From Methanolinea sp. (lineage in GTDB: Archaea > Halobacteriota > Methanomicrobia > Methanomicrobiales > Methanospirillaceae): a stretch of DNA of 34,188 nt. The notes below the pieces were generated by a model. It was not told the origin of the DNA, searched no databases, and saw only the letters and a list, made by a program, of their open reading frames with translations. The stretch spans positions 1-34,188 of the forward strand of contig JALOPW010000033.1 of the NCBI GenBank assembly GCA_025453675.1. The letters are read 5' to 3'. The translations under genes and the position numbers were made by a program. Below, piece after piece: positions 33,658-34,188 of this stretch (the stretch's first letter is position 1; each line of letters starts with the position of its first letter).

Positions 33658-34188
33658 ATGACCAGAAAAACAATCATTTTTTTACTCCTGCTCGGTCTTC
33701 TGACCGGAATCGTGGGAGCGAATGGGATACCCCCACTACCCTGTGATTTCCACGGGACAGTGACGATCAATGGTGCCCCTGCCCCGGTCGGCACAGTGCT
33801 CCAGACAAAGGTATATGACATATTCCGGGGAGAGGAGGTCGTTTTTCAGGCAGGATACTACGAATACCTCAAAGCAGAGGTTACTGCAGCTGAAGCGTCA
33901 TGCGGATGCACCATTCCAGTAGAATTTTACATTAATGGCTACAAGGCGCCCCAGACTTCAACCTTCACCGCAGGGGATAATAAAAACATCAACCTCGCCA
34001 TCACCGGGATTCCCACTCCTACCCCGACCACCACAACTCCAACTCCCACCCAAACCACCGCTACTCCTACCCCGACAACCACCACCCCAACTCCCACACC
34101 GACCACGACCACCGCGGTTCCCACCACTACCACTGCGACTCCTACCCCAACGGTGACTCCTACCCCCACGTCTACGGCGATTCCTTCC
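33658..34188 (+). CDS. Secreted protein with Thr/Pro repeat stalk (3' partial)
   Basis: The frame opens at ATG 33658, after GAGGAGAG at 33649-33656, and stays open to the last base of the window (177 codons), so the gene continues outside. It has a signal peptide ('TIIFLLLLGLLTGIVGANG', about 5-23), then a beta domain of about 90 residues opening 'CDFHGTVTINGAPAPVGTVL', which resembles small carboxypeptidase-regulatory or DUF2012-like beta domains in methanogen surface proteins, with three Cys. From about residue 119 it is a Thr/Pro repeat (T-P-T-P, T-T-T). The small domain plus long stalk suggests another surface-exposed protein, and the 30-base gap suggests co-transcription with the DUF3821 gene. 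Confidence 0.85.
   Translation, partial: MTRKTIIFLLLLGLLTGIVGANGIPPLPCDFHGTVTINGAPAPVGTVLQTKVYDIFRGEEVVFQAGYYEYLKAEVTAAEASCGCTIPVEFYINGYKAPQTSTFTAGDNKNINLAITGIPTPTPTTTTPTPTQTTATPTPTTTTPTPTPTTTTAVPTTTTATPTPTVTPTPTSTAIPS

Noticed and set aside
33999-34188. Repetitive sequence at the window end as a possible CRISPR or satellite
   Set aside because: It is the codon-level repeat of a Thr/Pro stalk inside an open reading frame, with no spacer-repeat pattern.

Overview
The window reads as a chromosomal segment of a methanogenic archaeon, most likely a member of the Methanomicrobiales. Support comes from archaeal replication genes (RFC small subunit, MCM), the archaeal-only CoA route (pantoate kinase and phosphopantothenate synthetase), an MptD-type dihydroneopterin aldolase, archaeal NMD3, large PKD-domain and DUF3821-type surface proteins, TATA-box promoters and high-GC coding sequence. 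The genus cannot be fixed from sequence reading alone.

Layout. (1) 1-3329: 3' part of a long PKD-repeat surface protein anchored at its C terminus. (2) 3573-7869: replication pair rfcS-mcm, then mptD and a TatD-like hydrolase. (3) 7919-11296: a tightly packed operon DUF424-NMD3-Taw2-like-CoaBC behind a probable leaderless promoter. (4) 11297-12173: about 880 non-coding bases holding three tandem copies of a roughly 216-base repeat, each with a GC-rich hairpin. (5) 12174-15461: pantoate kinase, phosphopantothenate synthetase, a divergent and frameshifted second RFC small subunit, and a SAM methyltransferase. (6) 15515-17532 on the minus strand: an AIR-synthase-like protein and a small secreted protein. 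(7) 17668-24129: a seven-gene, largely translationally coupled operon of the MoxR/DUF58 type: small membrane protein, DUF4129-like protein, DUF4350 protein, MoxR ATPase, DUF58 protein and two unrecognised membrane proteins. It converges on a minus-strand pair (DUF1616 protein and a Gly/Thr-rich anchored surface protein). (8) 26245-34188: three surface-protein genes: a six-PKD protein, a Cys-rich DUF3821/PKD protein, and the start of a Thr/Pro-stalked secreted protein that runs off the window.

How the genes fit together. Three enzymes of archaeal CoA synthesis (CoaBC, PoK, PPS) lie within 3.7 kb but in two transcription units separated by the repeat block. RFC and MCM are replisome parts, and the second RFC paralogue sits among the CoA genes. 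The MoxR/DUF58 operon probably serves the cell envelope and lies among genes for large extracellular proteins, although a direct link between them is inference. No tRNA, rRNA, CRISPR array, transposase or phage gene was seen.
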